64,000 nucleotides of DNA from an uncultured Gemmiger sp. (lineage in GTDB: Bacteria; Bacillota; Clostridia; Oscillospirales; Ruminococcaceae). Where the stretch lies: positions 42,736 to 106,735 of the forward strand of contig CALXHQ010000010.1 in NCBI GenBank assembly GCA_944388145.1. The letters run 5' to 3'. Under the pieces are notes generated by a model. That model did no database searches and was not told where the DNA came from. It saw nothing but the letters and a program-made list of their open reading frames with translations. This document shows, in pieces, positions 55,733-64,000 of the stretch (within the stretch, counting starts at the first letter, position 1; every line of letters starts with the position of its first letter). The position numbers were made by a program, and so were the translations under genes.

Positions 55733-56983
55733 TCAGCGGGAGGCAACTTCCACAAACCGCCGCGCCACCGCCTCGGGGGTGAATTCAGGGAAGATGGCCT
55801 CAGCCTGAGCAAAGCTCAGTGCCTTGCCGGCATTCTGGTGGAGCCAGCCGGCCAGACGGGCCACCACATCGGCGCCGGAGCCCTCCGCCTGCTGAAGCAC
55901 CAGCGCCAGAGGATACCGCTCCAGATACGGCAGCGCGGCATCGCCGCGGCTGGCCGCCAGATGCAGGATCGGTTTGCCGGTGCCGAAATATTCAAACAGC
56001 TTGCTGGGGATCTGGTTGTCCACCGTATTGCCCAGATTGAGCAGAATGTCCGCCTGACCGATGAGGGTGCGGGCGTGCGCAGGGCGGACCGGACCGGACA
56101 GCTCCACGCGGTTCCCCAGCGCCTGGCGGGCAGCCTCGGCCTGGCGGGAGAAATGCTCCCACCCGCGGCCCACCATGGTCAGCGTAAGGTCGGGATCATC
56201 CAGCTTGCGGAAAAGCTCCAGTGCAAATTCCGGACTGCGCAGTTCGGGGTAGAGCGTGCCGCAAAACACACAGCGGATAGGGCCCTGCCCCCGGTGGGGG
56301 TCCAGCACCTCAGCCTGGGGCGGAACCAATGCGGGAAAGGCCAGCTCGAACACCTTGCTGCGGCAGGGCGCCAGCGGTCCCTGCTGGTAGTCGGACAGTG
56401 CCTGACGGGTAACGAAGGCGGTATCCACCGCCCGCAGCAGCTGCAGTTCCCGTGCCCATCCCCCCGGTGCCTGATAGCTGCGGTTGGCGGCATAGGGGTC
56501 CAGCAGCCACAGCACCTTTTTGCCAGAGATGCCGGCCTGTTCCAGTGCAAAGGCAGCCCGGTAGGGCGCTGCCACCGCCGTGACAAAATCAAAGTGGTAG
56601 ATGGCGTCCAGCCGTTCGATTTCCCTGCGGGTGTCCTCCACCCGGCGCGGCTTGTGCAGTACCAGCTGGCGGAAGGCCGCCCCCACCGCGCTGGGATGTA
56701 TGGCCAGGCGGGCCAGCCGCAGCGGCACCGGGCTGCCCTGCCGACTGCCGTTTTCCAGCGCCTGATTCATCAGGCGCTCATCGGGGAAAGGCAGGTCGTG
56801 CAATACCACACCATTGGGCGTACCGGCACCGGCCGGCGCCGGCGGAGGGGTCTGGCCATCCCACAGTTCCAGCAGATGAACCTGGTGCCCCAGTTCTGCC
56901 AAGCAGGCCGCCAGCCGCCGCCCCAGCTCCGGGTTGACGGCCAGAGGAGACTCGACACTGTCAACAACAAACAAAAACCGCAT
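55733..56983 (-). CDS. GT4-like glycosyltransferase (GT-B fold)
   Basis: A 416-residue protein: MRFLFVVDSVESPLAVNPEL, FDFVTAVAAPYRAAFALEQA, GPIRCVFCGTLYPELRSPEF (donor-domain entry), LTMVGRGWEHFS, and IPSKLFEYFGTGKPILHLA where the 'sKlfEYla.GkPvl' motif supplies the donor Glu. More divergent than its neighbours but the fold is clear. ATG 56983 has AAGGAG seven bases upstream. Gap of 34 bases to the next gene. Confidence 0.88.
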   Translation of the reverse strand: MRFLFVVDSVESPLAVNPELGRRLAACLAELGHQVHLLELWDGQTPPPAPAGAGTPNGVVLHDLPFPDERLMNQALENGSRQGSPVPLRLARLAIHPSAVGAAFRQLVLHKPRRVEDTRREIERLDAIYHFDFVTAVAAPYRAAFALEQAGISGKKVLWLLDPYAANRSYQAPGGWARELQLLRAVDTAFVTRQALSDYQQGPLAPCRSKVFELAFPALVPPQAEVLDPHRGQGPIRCVFCGTLYPELRSPEFALELFRKLDDPDLTLTMVGRGWEHFSRQAEAARQALGNRVELSGPVRPAHARTLIGQADILLNLGNTVDNQIPSKLFEYFGTGKPILHLAASRGDAALPYLERYPLALVLQQAEGSGADVVARLAGWLHQNAGKALSFAQAEAIFPEFTPEAVARRFVEVASR

Positions 56984-57176
56984 ACAGCAGCTCCTTTTTA
57001 TCGCAAGCAGGTCACTGCGCCAAAGCCGCAATGACCGCAGAAAGATGCCAAAACCAATCCCCGCCCGGCGGCCGCCGGACGCGGAACGCTATGCCGGACT
57101 TTTCCGGCTTCGATGAACAAGACGAGACTCCGGCCGGGAATTCGCCAGCATGCTTGCCAAAAAGCGGGCGAACCGT

Positions 57177-58157
57177 CTATTTTCGGTCATGCAGCAGCAG
57201 TCCGAACACCAGGCGGGCCAGCCAGGGCGCCGCGACCGTCAGACGCGCAGCCCAGCGCATGGTTCGCGGCAGCTGCGGGTTTGCCCCCAGCAGCGGATCG
57301 TGCAGTCCCTGGCGCAGCGCATCGCGCAGCTCAGCCAGGGCCGGGTCCAGCGCCGGGTCGCGGGGGCTGCGGAGAATGCGGCTGGCCAGATAGGACAGCT
57401 TCTCGTAATAGAAGGCACCCACGCTTCCGGCCAGGGCTGCGGGGGCGGTATCCCGGATGGTTTCGGCCACCGCCAGATGGTCGCGGATCTCGGCGGGGGT
57501 CAATCCCCGATGGCTGGAGGAACCCCCATGCTGGCGATAATAGTAGCCGGCAAAATCGCAGAAGGCAACCCCCGGCAGCTGCAAAAAGACATTCCAATTG
57601 GCCAGCAGGTCCTCGTTATGGGTCAGGCCGTTGTCCAAAAGTTCAGGCGTGAGCAGTGTGGAATCGTACAATTTATTGCAAAGGCTGTACTCCACCCGAT
57701 GGTCGTGGAGCAGCGCCTCCAGATGGGCCGGTTCCTCCAGCGTGCGGTAGTCCCGGGGCGGCGCAGCGTTCAGAGGCGGCGCACTCCGGAAGGCTTCCAG
57801 CCGGCAGCAGGCCACCGGCAGCAGGCTGTCCGACGCCGCGTGCAGCAGCGCCGCAAGAAAATCGGGGTGGAGCAGGTCATCGGCATCGCAAAAAGCGACG
57901 TACTCGCAGTTTGCCCGGCGGACCCCCTCTGCTCTGGCCCGGGAAGGTCCTCCATTCGCCAAGTGCAGCACCACAAAGCGCGGGTCCCTGGCCGCCCACT
58001 GATCACAGATTTGTGCCGATCCGTCGGTAGAGCCGTCATCCACCAGAATGGCGGTAAAATCGGCAAAGCTTTGGGCCGCGATGGACCCAAGGCAGAGCGG
58101 CAGATACACGCCCGCATTGTAGACCGGTACCACCAGGGCGATACGGGCGGGCCTCAC
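57177..58157 (-). CDS. GT2-family glycosyltransferase
   Basis: A 326-residue GT-A enzyme: RIALVVPVYNAGVYLPLCLG, ILVDDGSTDGSAQICDQW, then CEYVAFCDADDLLHPDF with Asp-x-Asp, YSLCNKLYDSTLL, and LTHNEDLLANW. GTG 58157 overlaps the stop of the preceding gene by four bases (GTGA). A gap of 193 bases follows before the next gene, in which nothing clear is seen. Confidence 0.92.
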   Translation of the reverse strand: MRPARIALVVPVYNAGVYLPLCLGSIAAQSFADFTAILVDDGSTDGSAQICDQWAARDPRFVVLHLANGGPSRARAEGVRRANCEYVAFCDADDLLHPDFLAALLHAASDSLLPVACCRLEAFRSAPPLNAAPPRDYRTLEEPAHLEALLHDHRVEYSLCNKLYDSTLLTPELLDNGLTHNEDLLANWNVFLQLPGVAFCDFAGYYYRQHGGSSSHRGLTPAEIRDHLAVAETIRDTAPAALAGSVGAFYYEKLSYLASRILRSPRDPALDPALAELRDALRQGLHDPLLGANPQLPRTMRWAARLTVAAPWLARLVFGLLLHDRK

Positions 58158-59260
58158 GGTCCCACCTCGGCAAACTTTTCTATGTAGAATTGTTGCAGCT
58201 TCTGTGCAGAAGTGCGCACGTCATAGCCGGCTTCCACCGCCTGCTGCCGGGCATTTGGGTTGCGGGTCAGCGGCCCGGCGCAGATGGCCCGCACCCATGC
58301 CGCGGGGTCATTCAGCGGTAAAAAGTGCACGCCATCGGCAAAGGCGGCGTCAGGGTCCACCCGGTCCGACACAAAGCAGGGCAGCCCCGCGGCCTGGGCT
58401 TCCACCAGCACCACCGGCAGCCCTTCAAACAAGCTGGGCAGCAGAAAGGCATCCATTGCGGCGTAACAGTCCGGCGTATCGCTGCGCACCCCGGCAAAGA
58501 TCACACTGTCCCCCAAGCGCAGTGCCTGTGCCCGGCCGCGGACCTGCTGTTCCAGCGCGCCGGTACCAATCAGGACCAGGCGGGCGGCCGGGTTCTGCCG
58601 GCGGACTCGGGCAAAAATTTCCAGCAGTCCCATGTGATTTTTTTGTTTTGAGAAGCGCCCCACGTGGCCCAGCAACGGCGCATTGTCCGCCACCTTCCAC
58701 TGGGCGCGGAGGCGGGCGCGGGCCGCCGGATCGGGGGCAGCAAACCGGTCCACCTGAACGCCGTTGGGCAGCACGGTGAAGGGGCTTTTGCCGAACAGCA
58801 TCTCCCCCGCTTTCCGGCTGCAGGCAAACCGGTCGGTCAGCAAACGGTCAAACTGGCTGCTCATCACCTGGTCCAGCAGTCCCACCACGCCGGGCTCATA
58901 GGCGGTGTTGTGGCTGTGCCCCACCCGTACCGGCACGCCGTGGCGCAGGGCCGCTGCGTTGTAAAACATACCAAACCCGCTGTAATGGCCGTGCAGGATC
59001 CGGTAGTGGTGGGCAGAGAAAAATTCGTCCAGCTGGCGGCGGTAACGAGGCAGGTTGTTGTCCTGCCGGATGGTCAGTTTGGTGATCTGTCCACCCAGCG
59101 CGGTGATCTCGTCATCATAAAAGCAAGGTTTGTTGTAGTGATAGAGGAAGTCAAACTGCACCTGTGTGCGGTCAATGGCGCGGTAGACGTTCATCACAAA
59201 CGTTTCCATGCCGCCGGCGTCCATGGCCGGCATGACCTGTAAGACTCGGATGGGAGCCAT
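58154..59260 (-). CDS. GT4-family glycosyltransferase
   Basis: A 368-residue GT-B enzyme, first gene of the cluster. RVLQVMPAMDAGGMETFVMN is the typical opening of poly-glycan transferases (EpsF type); HYSGFGMFYNAAALRHGVPV and HVGRFSKQKNHMGLLEIFAR follow; the donor motif is PSLFEGLPVVLVEAQAAGLP. ATG 59260 is preferred (GAGAGG seven bases upstream) to an in-frame ATG 42 bases earlier. Probable promoter elements (TATAAA/TATAGA) lie in the AT-rich 59.28-59.32 kb stretch but no pair is clean. Confidence 0.93.
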   Translation of the reverse strand: MAPIRVLQVMPAMDAGGMETFVMNVYRAIDRTQVQFDFLYHYNKPCFYDDEITALGGQITKLTIRQDNNLPRYRRQLDEFFSAHHYRILHGHYSGFGMFYNAAALRHGVPVRVGHSHNTAYEPGVVGLLDQVMSSQFDRLLTDRFACSRKAGEMLFGKSPFTVLPNGVQVDRFAAPDPAARARLRAQWKVADNAPLLGHVGRFSKQKNHMGLLEIFARVRRQNPAARLVLIGTGALEQQVRGRAQALRLGDSVIFAGVRSDTPDCYAAMDAFLLPSLFEGLPVVLVEAQAAGLPCFVSDRVDPDAAFADGVHFLPLNDPAAWVRAICAGPLTRNPNARQQAVEAGYDVRTSAQKLQQFYIEKFAEVGP

Positions 59261-59320
59261 GTGGGCGCCTCTCTTTCCTGTATATGCTGATTCTATATAC
59301 ATAGTTTATAGTATGGTATT

Positions 59321-60202
59321 TCAGCGGGACTCATCCTCGGCCATCAGCCGGATGCGGGCCCTCTGCATCTCGGCACGGGTCTTCTCGTCCAGGGCGGGAT
59401 AAGATGGCGCACACTTTTGCAGTGCCTCCACCACCACCTCGCTGGCCAGATACCGGGTATACCATTTCTGGTCGGCAGGCAGTGCAAACCAGGGGGCATG
59501 CTCGGTGGCCGTGGCGCTGATCACGCGGCTGTACAGCCTGTTGTATTCGTCAAAACGGGCGCGCTCCCGGAGATCGTCAGGGGTGAATTTCCAGTTCTTT
59601 TCCGGGGTGTCGATCCGGTCCAAAAAGCGCTTTTTCTGTTCCTCTTTGGACAGATGCAGGAAGATTTTCAACACACGGAAACTGTTCTCATACAGGTACT
59701 CCTCAAAATGGCGGATCTGGCGGTAGCGCTTCTCAAAGAACGCCTCATCACTGTCGGTCAGGACCCGATCCGCCATGCGGTAGGTCTTGTGCAGCTGATG
59801 CAGCTGCACCACCAAAACGTCCTCATAATAGCTGCGGTTGAAGATTGCGATTCCGCCCCGGGGCGGCAGGCACTGACCAACCCGCCAGAGATAATCGTGC
59901 TGCAGCTCGGTTTTGGTGGGCTGCTTAAAGTTGTAAACTGTGACCCCCTGGGGGTTCAGCCCGCCCATCACATGCTTGATGGTGCCGTCCTTGCCGGCGG
60001 CGTCCAGCGCCTGAAGCAGGATGATCAGCCCTTCCCGCCCGTCGGCGTACAGGGCATCCTGCAATGCCTCCATTCGGCGCAGGTTGGCCGCCGTTTTGGC
60101 TGCATACTCCTCCTTTTTGCCCTTCTCGCTGCCGGCGTCTGTGGGAAGCCGGGAGAGGTCACAGGGGCGGGAGCCGTCAAATCGATACGCATCCGCTTGC
60201 AT
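59321..60202 (-). CDS. ppk2: Polyphosphate kinase 2 family protein
   Basis: A 293-residue PPK2 domain protein. The P-loop is LQALDAAGKDGTIKHVMGGL near residue 70, followed by NPQGVTVYNFKQPTKTEL, then FNRSYYEDVLVVQLH, and the lid with FLHLSKEEQKKRFLDRID and TPEKNWKFTPDDLRERA. Uses polyphosphate to phosphorylate AMP or nucleoside diphosphates; this length and the PTKTEL block fit the class I/III enzymes acting on ADP or AMP. Runs in the same direction as the glycosyltransferase genes (60-base gap) but is probably a separate unit. Start follows AGGAGG. Confidence 0.94.
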   Translation of the reverse strand: MQADAYRFDGSRPCDLSRLPTDAGSEKGKKEEYAAKTAANLRRMEALQDALYADGREGLIILLQALDAAGKDGTIKHVMGGLNPQGVTVYNFKQPTKTELQHDYLWRVGQCLPPRGGIAIFNRSYYEDVLVVQLHQLHKTYRMADRVLTDSDEAFFEKRYRQIRHFEEYLYENSFRVLKIFLHLSKEEQKKRFLDRIDTPEKNWKFTPDDLRERARFDEYNRLYSRVISATATEHAPWFALPADQKWYTRYLASEVVVEALQKCAPSYPALDEKTRAEMQRARIRLMAEDESR

Positions 60203-60487
60203 GACAAAAACCTCCTGTCAGGGGCAAAAGAGCCCACAATCAGTATACCCGGTCGGCGATGGATATGCAACGGCGAAACAGGAAAATTTCCTCGGGCTTC
60301 CGCTCCGTTTTTGCTGTGGCAAGGCCGGCAGCGGCATGGGCCCGGCCATATCCAGAAAAGGCAGGGCCGCTGTGGGCCCGGAAATATTTTTTCAAAATTT
60401 GCACGTTTGCAAACGAGAGTATTCAAGAGAATTCCGGAGTATTTTGAAGTATGAATATGTTAGATCAAAATAATTGCATTTCAGGTA

Positions 60488-60516
60488 TTGACGTGCGTGC
60501 GAAGATTTGCTATAAT
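60488..60516 (+). promoter_or_regulatory. Promoter of rplM-rpsI
   Basis: TTGACG and perfect TATAAT with a 17-base spacer. Confidence 0.78.
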
Positions 60517-60519
60517 CAC

Positions 60520-60604
60520 ACTTGCGCGAAACAGCGTGGGCAAAACCACGCTTTACCGATAAGCGGGACGGACGCGGACGCAGCGCCGCCCCGGCGCTTT
60601 TGGA
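60520..60604 (+). ncRNA. Structured leader of rplM (L13-leader-like)
   Basis: The 100-base leader folds into GCGTGG/CCACGC (60534-60551) and AGCGCC/GGCGCT (60582-60598), the latter directly followed by TTTT. The second hairpin plus T-run could act as an attenuator. Leaders of L13 operons are known to bind their own protein in Firmicutes; whether this one matches the known model was not tested. Confidence 0.5.
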
Positions 60605-60624
60605 AACAGATGGAGGTTTACACT

Positions 60625-61056
60625 ATGAGCACTACTCTCGCAAAGCCCGCAGAGATGGCTGACCGCAAGTGGTATGTGATCGACGCCGCGGGCAAGCCCC
60701 TCGGCCGCGTTGCCGCCAAGGCTGCCGTGCTGCTGCGCGGCAAGGATAAGGTCACGTTCACCCCGAACGTTGACTGCGGCGACCACGTCATCATCATCAA
60801 CTGCGACGAGGCTGTCCTGACCGGCAAGAAGCTGGAAAAGAAGTTCCACCGCACCCATTCGCTGTATATCGGCGGTCTGAAAGAGACCCAGTACAAAAAG
60901 CTGATGGCTGAAAACAGCGACAAGGCCATGACCTACGCCGTCAAGGGCATGATCCCTTCCAACACCATCGGCGCCAAGGCCCTCACCCGCCTGCACTGCT
61001 ACAAGACTTCTGACCACAAGCATGCTGCCCAGAAGCCCGAAGCTGTTGAACTTTGA
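60625..61056 (+). CDS. rplM: 50S ribosomal protein L13
   Basis: A 143-residue ribosomal protein: [59 protein letters not shown]. The usual GMLP-x-N-x-LG segment reads GMIPSNTIG, within family variation. ATG 60625 follows GGAGG at seven bases; earlier in-frame codons lie in the leader RNA. Co-transcribed with rpsI, 17 bases downstream. Confidence 0.98.
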   Translation: MSTTLAKPAEMADRKWYVIDAAGKPLGRVAAKAAVLLRGKDKVTFTPNVDCGDHVIIINCDEAVLTGKKLEKKFHRTHSLYIGGLKETQYKKLMAENSDKAMTYAVKGMIPSNTIGAKALTRLHCYKTSDHKHAAQKPEAVEL

Positions 61057-61073
61057 TAGGGAGGCAATCGAAT

Positions 61074-61472
61074 ATGTACGAGACGAAACCTTACTTCTAC
61101 GGCACCGGTCGTCGTAAGCATTCCGTTGCCCGCGTCCGCGTCTACAATGGCACCGGCAAGGTCACCATCAATGGCCGCGACATCGAGGATTACTTCGGCC
61201 TCGATACCCTGAAGCTGCTGGTCCGCAGCCCCATGGTTCTGACCGAGACCGACGGCAAATTTGATGTTGTCGTCAACGTTGTGGGCGGCGGCACCTCCGG
61301 CCAGGCTGGCGCTATCCGCCACGGCCTGTCCCGCGCTCTGCTGCAGTACGATCCCAACCTGCGCCCTGCCCTGAAAAAGGCCGGTTTCCTGACCCGCGAT
61401 CCTCGTATGAAGGAGCGCAAGAAGTACGGTCTCAAAGCCGCTCGTCGCGCGCCTCAGTTCAGCAAGAGATAA
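61074..61472 (+). CDS. rpsI: 30S ribosomal protein S9
   Basis: A 132-residue ribosomal protein: [60 protein letters not shown] and the invariant C-terminal FSKR that reaches the P-site tRNA. ATG 61074 follows GGGAGG. An integrative element begins beyond the terminator, so the end of rpsI is a possible insertion target; the gene itself is intact. Confidence 0.98.
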   Translation: MYETKPYFYGTGRRKHSVARVRVYNGTGKVTINGRDIEDYFGLDTLKLLVRSPMVLTETDGKFDVVVNVVGGGTSGQAGAIRHGLSRALLQYDPNLRPALKKAGFLTRDPRMKERKKYGLKAARRAPQFSKR

Positions 61473-61502
61473 CAGGCCCGACAAACCAATTCAAAAATGC
61501 TC

Positions 61503-61538
61503 AAAAAGCCCGGAACCATGCGGTTTTCCGGGCTTTTT
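61503..61538 (+). terminator. Terminator of rplM-rpsI
   Basis: AAAAAGCCCGGAA pairs with TTTTCCGGGCTTTTT, T-run follows. Confidence 0.9.
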
Positions 61539-61577
61539 CCTTTCCAAAAAGTCTGCCCGCCTTTGTCCGATTTTGGA

Positions 61578-61610
61578 AGGATTTGACCTCGCCTGACCCG
61601 GTTTTTCTTG
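61578..61610. repeat. 33-bp imperfect direct repeat, copy A
   Basis: Starts AGGATTTGACC and ends TCTTG; about 25 of 33 bases match copy B at 61778-61810, exactly 200 bases on. Near the presumed element end, so it may be an integrase arm site or an old duplication. Confidence 0.6.
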
Positions 61611-61668
61611 ATTAATAATGGGGCAACAGGCCCTTTTTGACCCCGTTATGATTAAAAAATGGGGCAAC
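61610..61668. repeat. Direct repeat GATTAAnAATGGGGCAAC, two copies
   Basis: GATTAATAATGGGGCAAC at 61610-61627 and GATTAAAAAATGGGGCAAC at 61650-61668, 40 bases apart. Meaning unknown; could be recombinase or replication protein binding sites of the element. Confidence 0.55.
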
Positions 61669-61777
61669 TGCGAGCCGAAATCGGGGTGTTTTAGAGGGCA
61701 TTTTCCCCTTCATTTTTTCGATCCCATGACGGCCTGTGTGAGAGGTTTTTCTTTTGAAGGGGATGTCCTGATTTGTC

Positions 61778-61810
61778 AGGATTTGACCAAACCGAATCCA
61801 GTTTATCTTG
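61778..61810. repeat. 33-bp imperfect direct repeat, copy B
   Basis: Second copy of the repeat at 61578. It overlaps a small inverted repeat TCCTGA-TTTG-TCAGGA (61765-61780). The rest of 61543-61914 shows no gene. Confidence 0.6.
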
Positions 61811-61914
61811 TCCTTCTGAGTTGCCGCTGCTGTGTTTCAAGTGGATGAACTCTCGCACATTTGCGGCGTAGCGTTCCTTCCATATATACTGAAAGCGTAA
61901 AGGAGGAACGCCCT

Positions 61915-62079
61915 ATGAAAAAACGGAAATTCAAGATAACCCTCACCCCCGCCGAGAACAGCATTGTGATCCAGAGCCTCAACCACCTGCGGAATACCAT
62001 GCTCCGGGAAAACCGGGACACCGGCTGCCTGGATGAACTTCTGCTCAAAGCCATGTGCGCCCCGGTGAAGAAGATGTAA
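61915..62079 (+). CDS. Small element-encoded protein
   Basis: A 54-residue basic protein: MKKRKFKITLTPAENSIVIQ, then helices with [28 protein letters not shown] lies upstream of ATG 61915. It opens the element's plus-strand gene run. The short strand-then-helices layout could be a small DNA-binding (ribbon-helix-helix-like) protein, but this is not certain. Confidence 0.65.
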   Translation: MKKRKFKITLTPAENSIVIQSLNHLRNTMLRENRDTGCLDELLLKAMCAPVKKM

Positions 62080-62223
62080 AATTACATATCGCTGCCGAAT
62101 GAGCCGCTTATTCTTTTCAGAGAGTAAGCGGCTTTTTTCATGCCCATCTTTCGGAGTTCCCGCATACATAGCCGTCCGTCTTGCCAACGGGCGGCTAAAT
62201 CTAAGAAGAAGGAGGACATGAAA

Positions 62224-63072
62224 ATGCCGGAACAAAGAAGCCGCCCCAGGGATGGCCGCGTGATCGCGCTGGCCAACCAGAAAGGCGGCACAGGCAAAAC
62301 CACCACGACGGTGAACCTGGGCATTGGTTTGGCCCGTCTGGGGAAAAAGGTGCTGCTCATTGACGCAGACCCCCAGGGCGACCTCACCACCTGCCTGGGC
62401 TGGCAAAACCAAGACAGCCTGCCCACCACCCTGGCCACCGTCATGGAAAAGGTGATCCGGGATGAGCCATTCACCACGGATGAGGGCATTTTGCACCACA
62501 GCGAGGGCGTAGACCTTATGCCCGCCAACATTGAGCTGTCCGCACTGGAAATGAGCCTGGTCAACGCCATGAGCCGGGAGTTTACTCTGCGGACCTATGT
62601 CAATGAAGCCAAGAAGCACTATGACGTGGTTCTCATTGACTGTATGCCGTCCCTGGGCATGATTACGATTAACGCCCTGGCTGCGGCGGACAGCGTGATT
62701 ATCCCGGTGCAGGCCCACTATCTCCCCGCCAAGGGCATGACCCAGCTTATGAAAACCATCAATAAAGTGAAGCGGCAGATCAACCCGGCTCTGAAGGTGG
62801 ACGGGGTGCTGCTCACTCTGGTGGATGGGCGCACAAACCTTGCCAGACAGACAGCGGATACACTGCGGCAGAGTTACGGGAGCGTGTTGAAAATTTATCG
62901 TTCCGAGATTCCCGTAGCCATCAAAGCCGCAGAAATCAGCGCCGCAGGCAAGAGTATTTACGCCTACGACAAGGGGAGCAAGGTGGCCCAGGCTTACGCG
63001 GATTTTTCAAAGGAGGTGCTGGCGGATGGCGAAAAGCAGCGGGCTAAACTTCAATCTTCCCTCAGTCGATGA
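62224..63072 (+). CDS. parA: ParA-family partition ATPase
   Basis: A 282-residue ATPase with the deviant Walker A box ALANQKGGTGKTTTTVNLGI near residue 20, switch I in LLIDADPQGDLTTCLGW, Walker B-like VVLIDCMPSLGMITINAL near residue 140, and PVQAHYLPAKGMTQL. It partitions or stabilises the circular form of the element with ParB. Two ATGs compete; 62224 lies eight bases after GGAGG while 62218 is only two bases away, so 62224 is preferred. Overlaps parB by 47 bases. Confidence 0.95.
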   Translation: MPEQRSRPRDGRVIALANQKGGTGKTTTTVNLGIGLARLGKKVLLIDADPQGDLTTCLGWQNQDSLPTTLATVMEKVIRDEPFTTDEGILHHSEGVDLMPANIELSALEMSLVNAMSREFTLRTYVNEAKKHYDVVLIDCMPSLGMITINALAAADSVIIPVQAHYLPAKGMTQLMKTINKVKRQINPALKVDGVLLTLVDGRTNLARQTADTLRQSYGSVLKIYRSEIPVAIKAAEISAAGKSIYAYDKGSKVAQAYADFSKEVLADGEKQRAKLQSSLSR

Positions 63073-63997
63073 CCTGTTTTCCACGGAGGAAGAACGGGCC
63101 GAGGCAAGGCTTGAAAAAGTCGTCAACCTTTCTCCTGCGGAAATCAGCGACTTTCCGAATCACCCCTTTAAGGTCCGTATGGATGAAGCTATGCAGGAAA
63201 TGACGGAAAGCGTGAAGCAGTACGGCGTTTTGGTTCCCACTCTGGTGCGCCCCAAACCAGAGGGCGGCTATGAGATGGTGGCCGGACACCGCAGGAAAAA
63301 GGCGGCGGATTTGGCAGGGCTTGCGGAAATCCCCTGTATTGTGAGGCAGCTCACCGATGATGAAGCCACGATTATCATGGTGGACTCCAACCTGCAGCGG
63401 GAGCAGATCCTGCCCTCGGAGAAGGCGTTTGCTTACAAAATGAAGCTGGACGCTATGAAAAGGCAGGGACAGCGAACGGATTTAACTTCTGACCCACTGG
63501 GGCAGAAGTTAAAAGGGGTGTATTCTGTTGAAATGGTGGCACATGAAACGCCTGACAGCAAAACGCAGGTTCAGCGATATATCCGCCTTACCCACCTCAT
63601 CCCGGAAATTCTGGAGCTGGTAGATAATTCAGTCCTGAAAGACCAGGAAATGCTTCAGATTGCCATGCGCCCTGCGGTGGAGCTGTCCTACCTGCGAAAA
63701 GAAGAACAGGCCGACTTGTTCGCTATCATGGATGAGATGGACTGCACCCCGTCCCACGCCCAGGCCATCAAAATGCGCCAGATGTCCGAAGCCAAGACTG
63801 GAGGGGAACGGCTGGCCAAAGACGCCCTTGTTTCCATTATGAAGGAGGAAAAGCCCAATCAAAAAGAACAGTTCAAAATCCCAAAGGAAAAAATCAGCCG
63901 GTTTTTTGCGCCGGGGACGCCCACGCAGAAGATCGAGGACACCATTGTTAAGGCGCTGGAACTCTACCGCAAGCGCCAACGCAGTTTAGAGAGATAA
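63026..63997 (+). CDS. parB: ParB/RepB/Spo0J-family partition protein
   Basis: A 323-residue DNA-binding partner of ParA. The ParB N-terminal nucleotide-binding blocks are clear: GVLVPTLVRPKPEGGYEMVA followed by GHRRKKAADLAGL, then VDSNLQREQILPSEKAFAY (box III). The central helix-turn-helix lies around residues 160-200 (KTQVQRYIRLTHLIPEILEL). The C-terminal third is element-specific. AAAGGAGG lies upstream of ATG 63026 inside parA, so translation is coupled. Ends three bases before the window edge. Confidence 0.94.
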   Translation: MAKSSGLNFNLPSVDDLFSTEEERAEARLEKVVNLSPAEISDFPNHPFKVRMDEAMQEMTESVKQYGVLVPTLVRPKPEGGYEMVAGHRRKKAADLAGLAEIPCIVRQLTDDEATIIMVDSNLQREQILPSEKAFAYKMKLDAMKRQGQRTDLTSDPLGQKLKGVYSVEMVAHETPDSKTQVQRYIRLTHLIPEILELVDNSVLKDQEMLQIAMRPAVELSYLRKEEQADLFAIMDEMDCTPSHAQAIKMRQMSEAKTGGERLAKDALVSIMKEEKPNQKEQFKIPKEKISRFFAPGTPTQKIEDTIVKALELYRKRQRSLER

Positions 63998-64000
63998 CCT

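Larger units (their letters stand above)
61543..64000 (+). mobile_element. Left end of an integrative/conjugative-type element
   Basis: Beyond the rpsI terminator base composition and gene content change: a gene-free AT-rich block with direct repeats, then a small basic protein, ParA and ParB reading into the window edge. A ParA-ParB pair near one end is common in clostridial Tn1549-like conjugative elements (from memory). No integrase, relaxase or second end is visible, so boundary and type are inference. Confidence 0.6.

Overview
The window is most likely chromosome of a strictly anaerobic, fairly high-GC Clostridia of the Ruminococcaceae/Oscillospiraceae type (neighbourhood of Gemmiger, Subdoligranulum, Faecalibacterium). 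This rests on sigma-A type promoters and AGGAGG ribosome sites, a T-box leader, a two-gene SufC/SufB iron-sulfur system, IreB, a monomer-type GlyRS and an alternating layout of short operons. The assignment is inference from gene content; no database was searched.

Layout. 1-5057 is the end of a prophage or phage remnant, all on the minus strand: a very large virion or 'polyvalent' protein that runs off the left edge, and upstream of it a coiled-coil virion gene interrupted by two in-frame TAG codons. 5058-5786 is AT-rich and gene-free with three hairpins. 5787-6236 is an HxlR regulator. 6378-13741 is a complete F-type ATP synthase operon (atpZ-I-B-E-F-H-A-G-D-C, minus) whose c subunit carries a two-carboxylate sodium-binding pattern. 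Then come a P-type cation ATPase, prfB without the usual programmed frameshift, a zinc-finger membrane protein, a nucleotidyltransferase plus class II galT (galactose metabolism), a surface SGNH-hydrolase lipoprotein, an ABC exporter, a GNAT acetyltransferase and a T-box controlled asnB.

28.6-38.7 kb holds the minimal SufCB pair, murC, a small unknown ORF, glyS, an M29 aminopeptidase, an AT-rich dipeptidase E gene beside a tRNA-Pro(GGG), a GtrA-like membrane protein and an M20 dipeptidase. 38.8-44.8 kb holds small membrane proteins, a flavodoxin behind a perfect palindrome, a radical-SAM/partner pair linked to DNA repair, and a self-cleaving (LexA/CI-like) repressor. The repressor faces an unknown 93-residue membrane protein across three ACAAC-N5-GTTGT operators. 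45-49 kb has nagB-nagA (amino-sugar use), ireB, enolase and small genes.

49.9-59.3 kb is a run of eight glycosyltransferases (four GT2-like, four GT4-like) on one strand, presumably building a surface glycan, with no flippase or polymerase among them. ppk2 follows, then rplM-rpsI with a structured leader. From about 61.5 kb to the right edge lies the left end of an integrative element (small protein, ParA, ParB), placed directly after the rpsI terminator and marked by imperfect direct repeats.

The strongest candidates for something undescribed are the repressor/small-membrane-protein module at 43.6-44.9 kb (with a 15-bp inverted repeat beyond it) and the amber-interrupted phage gene.
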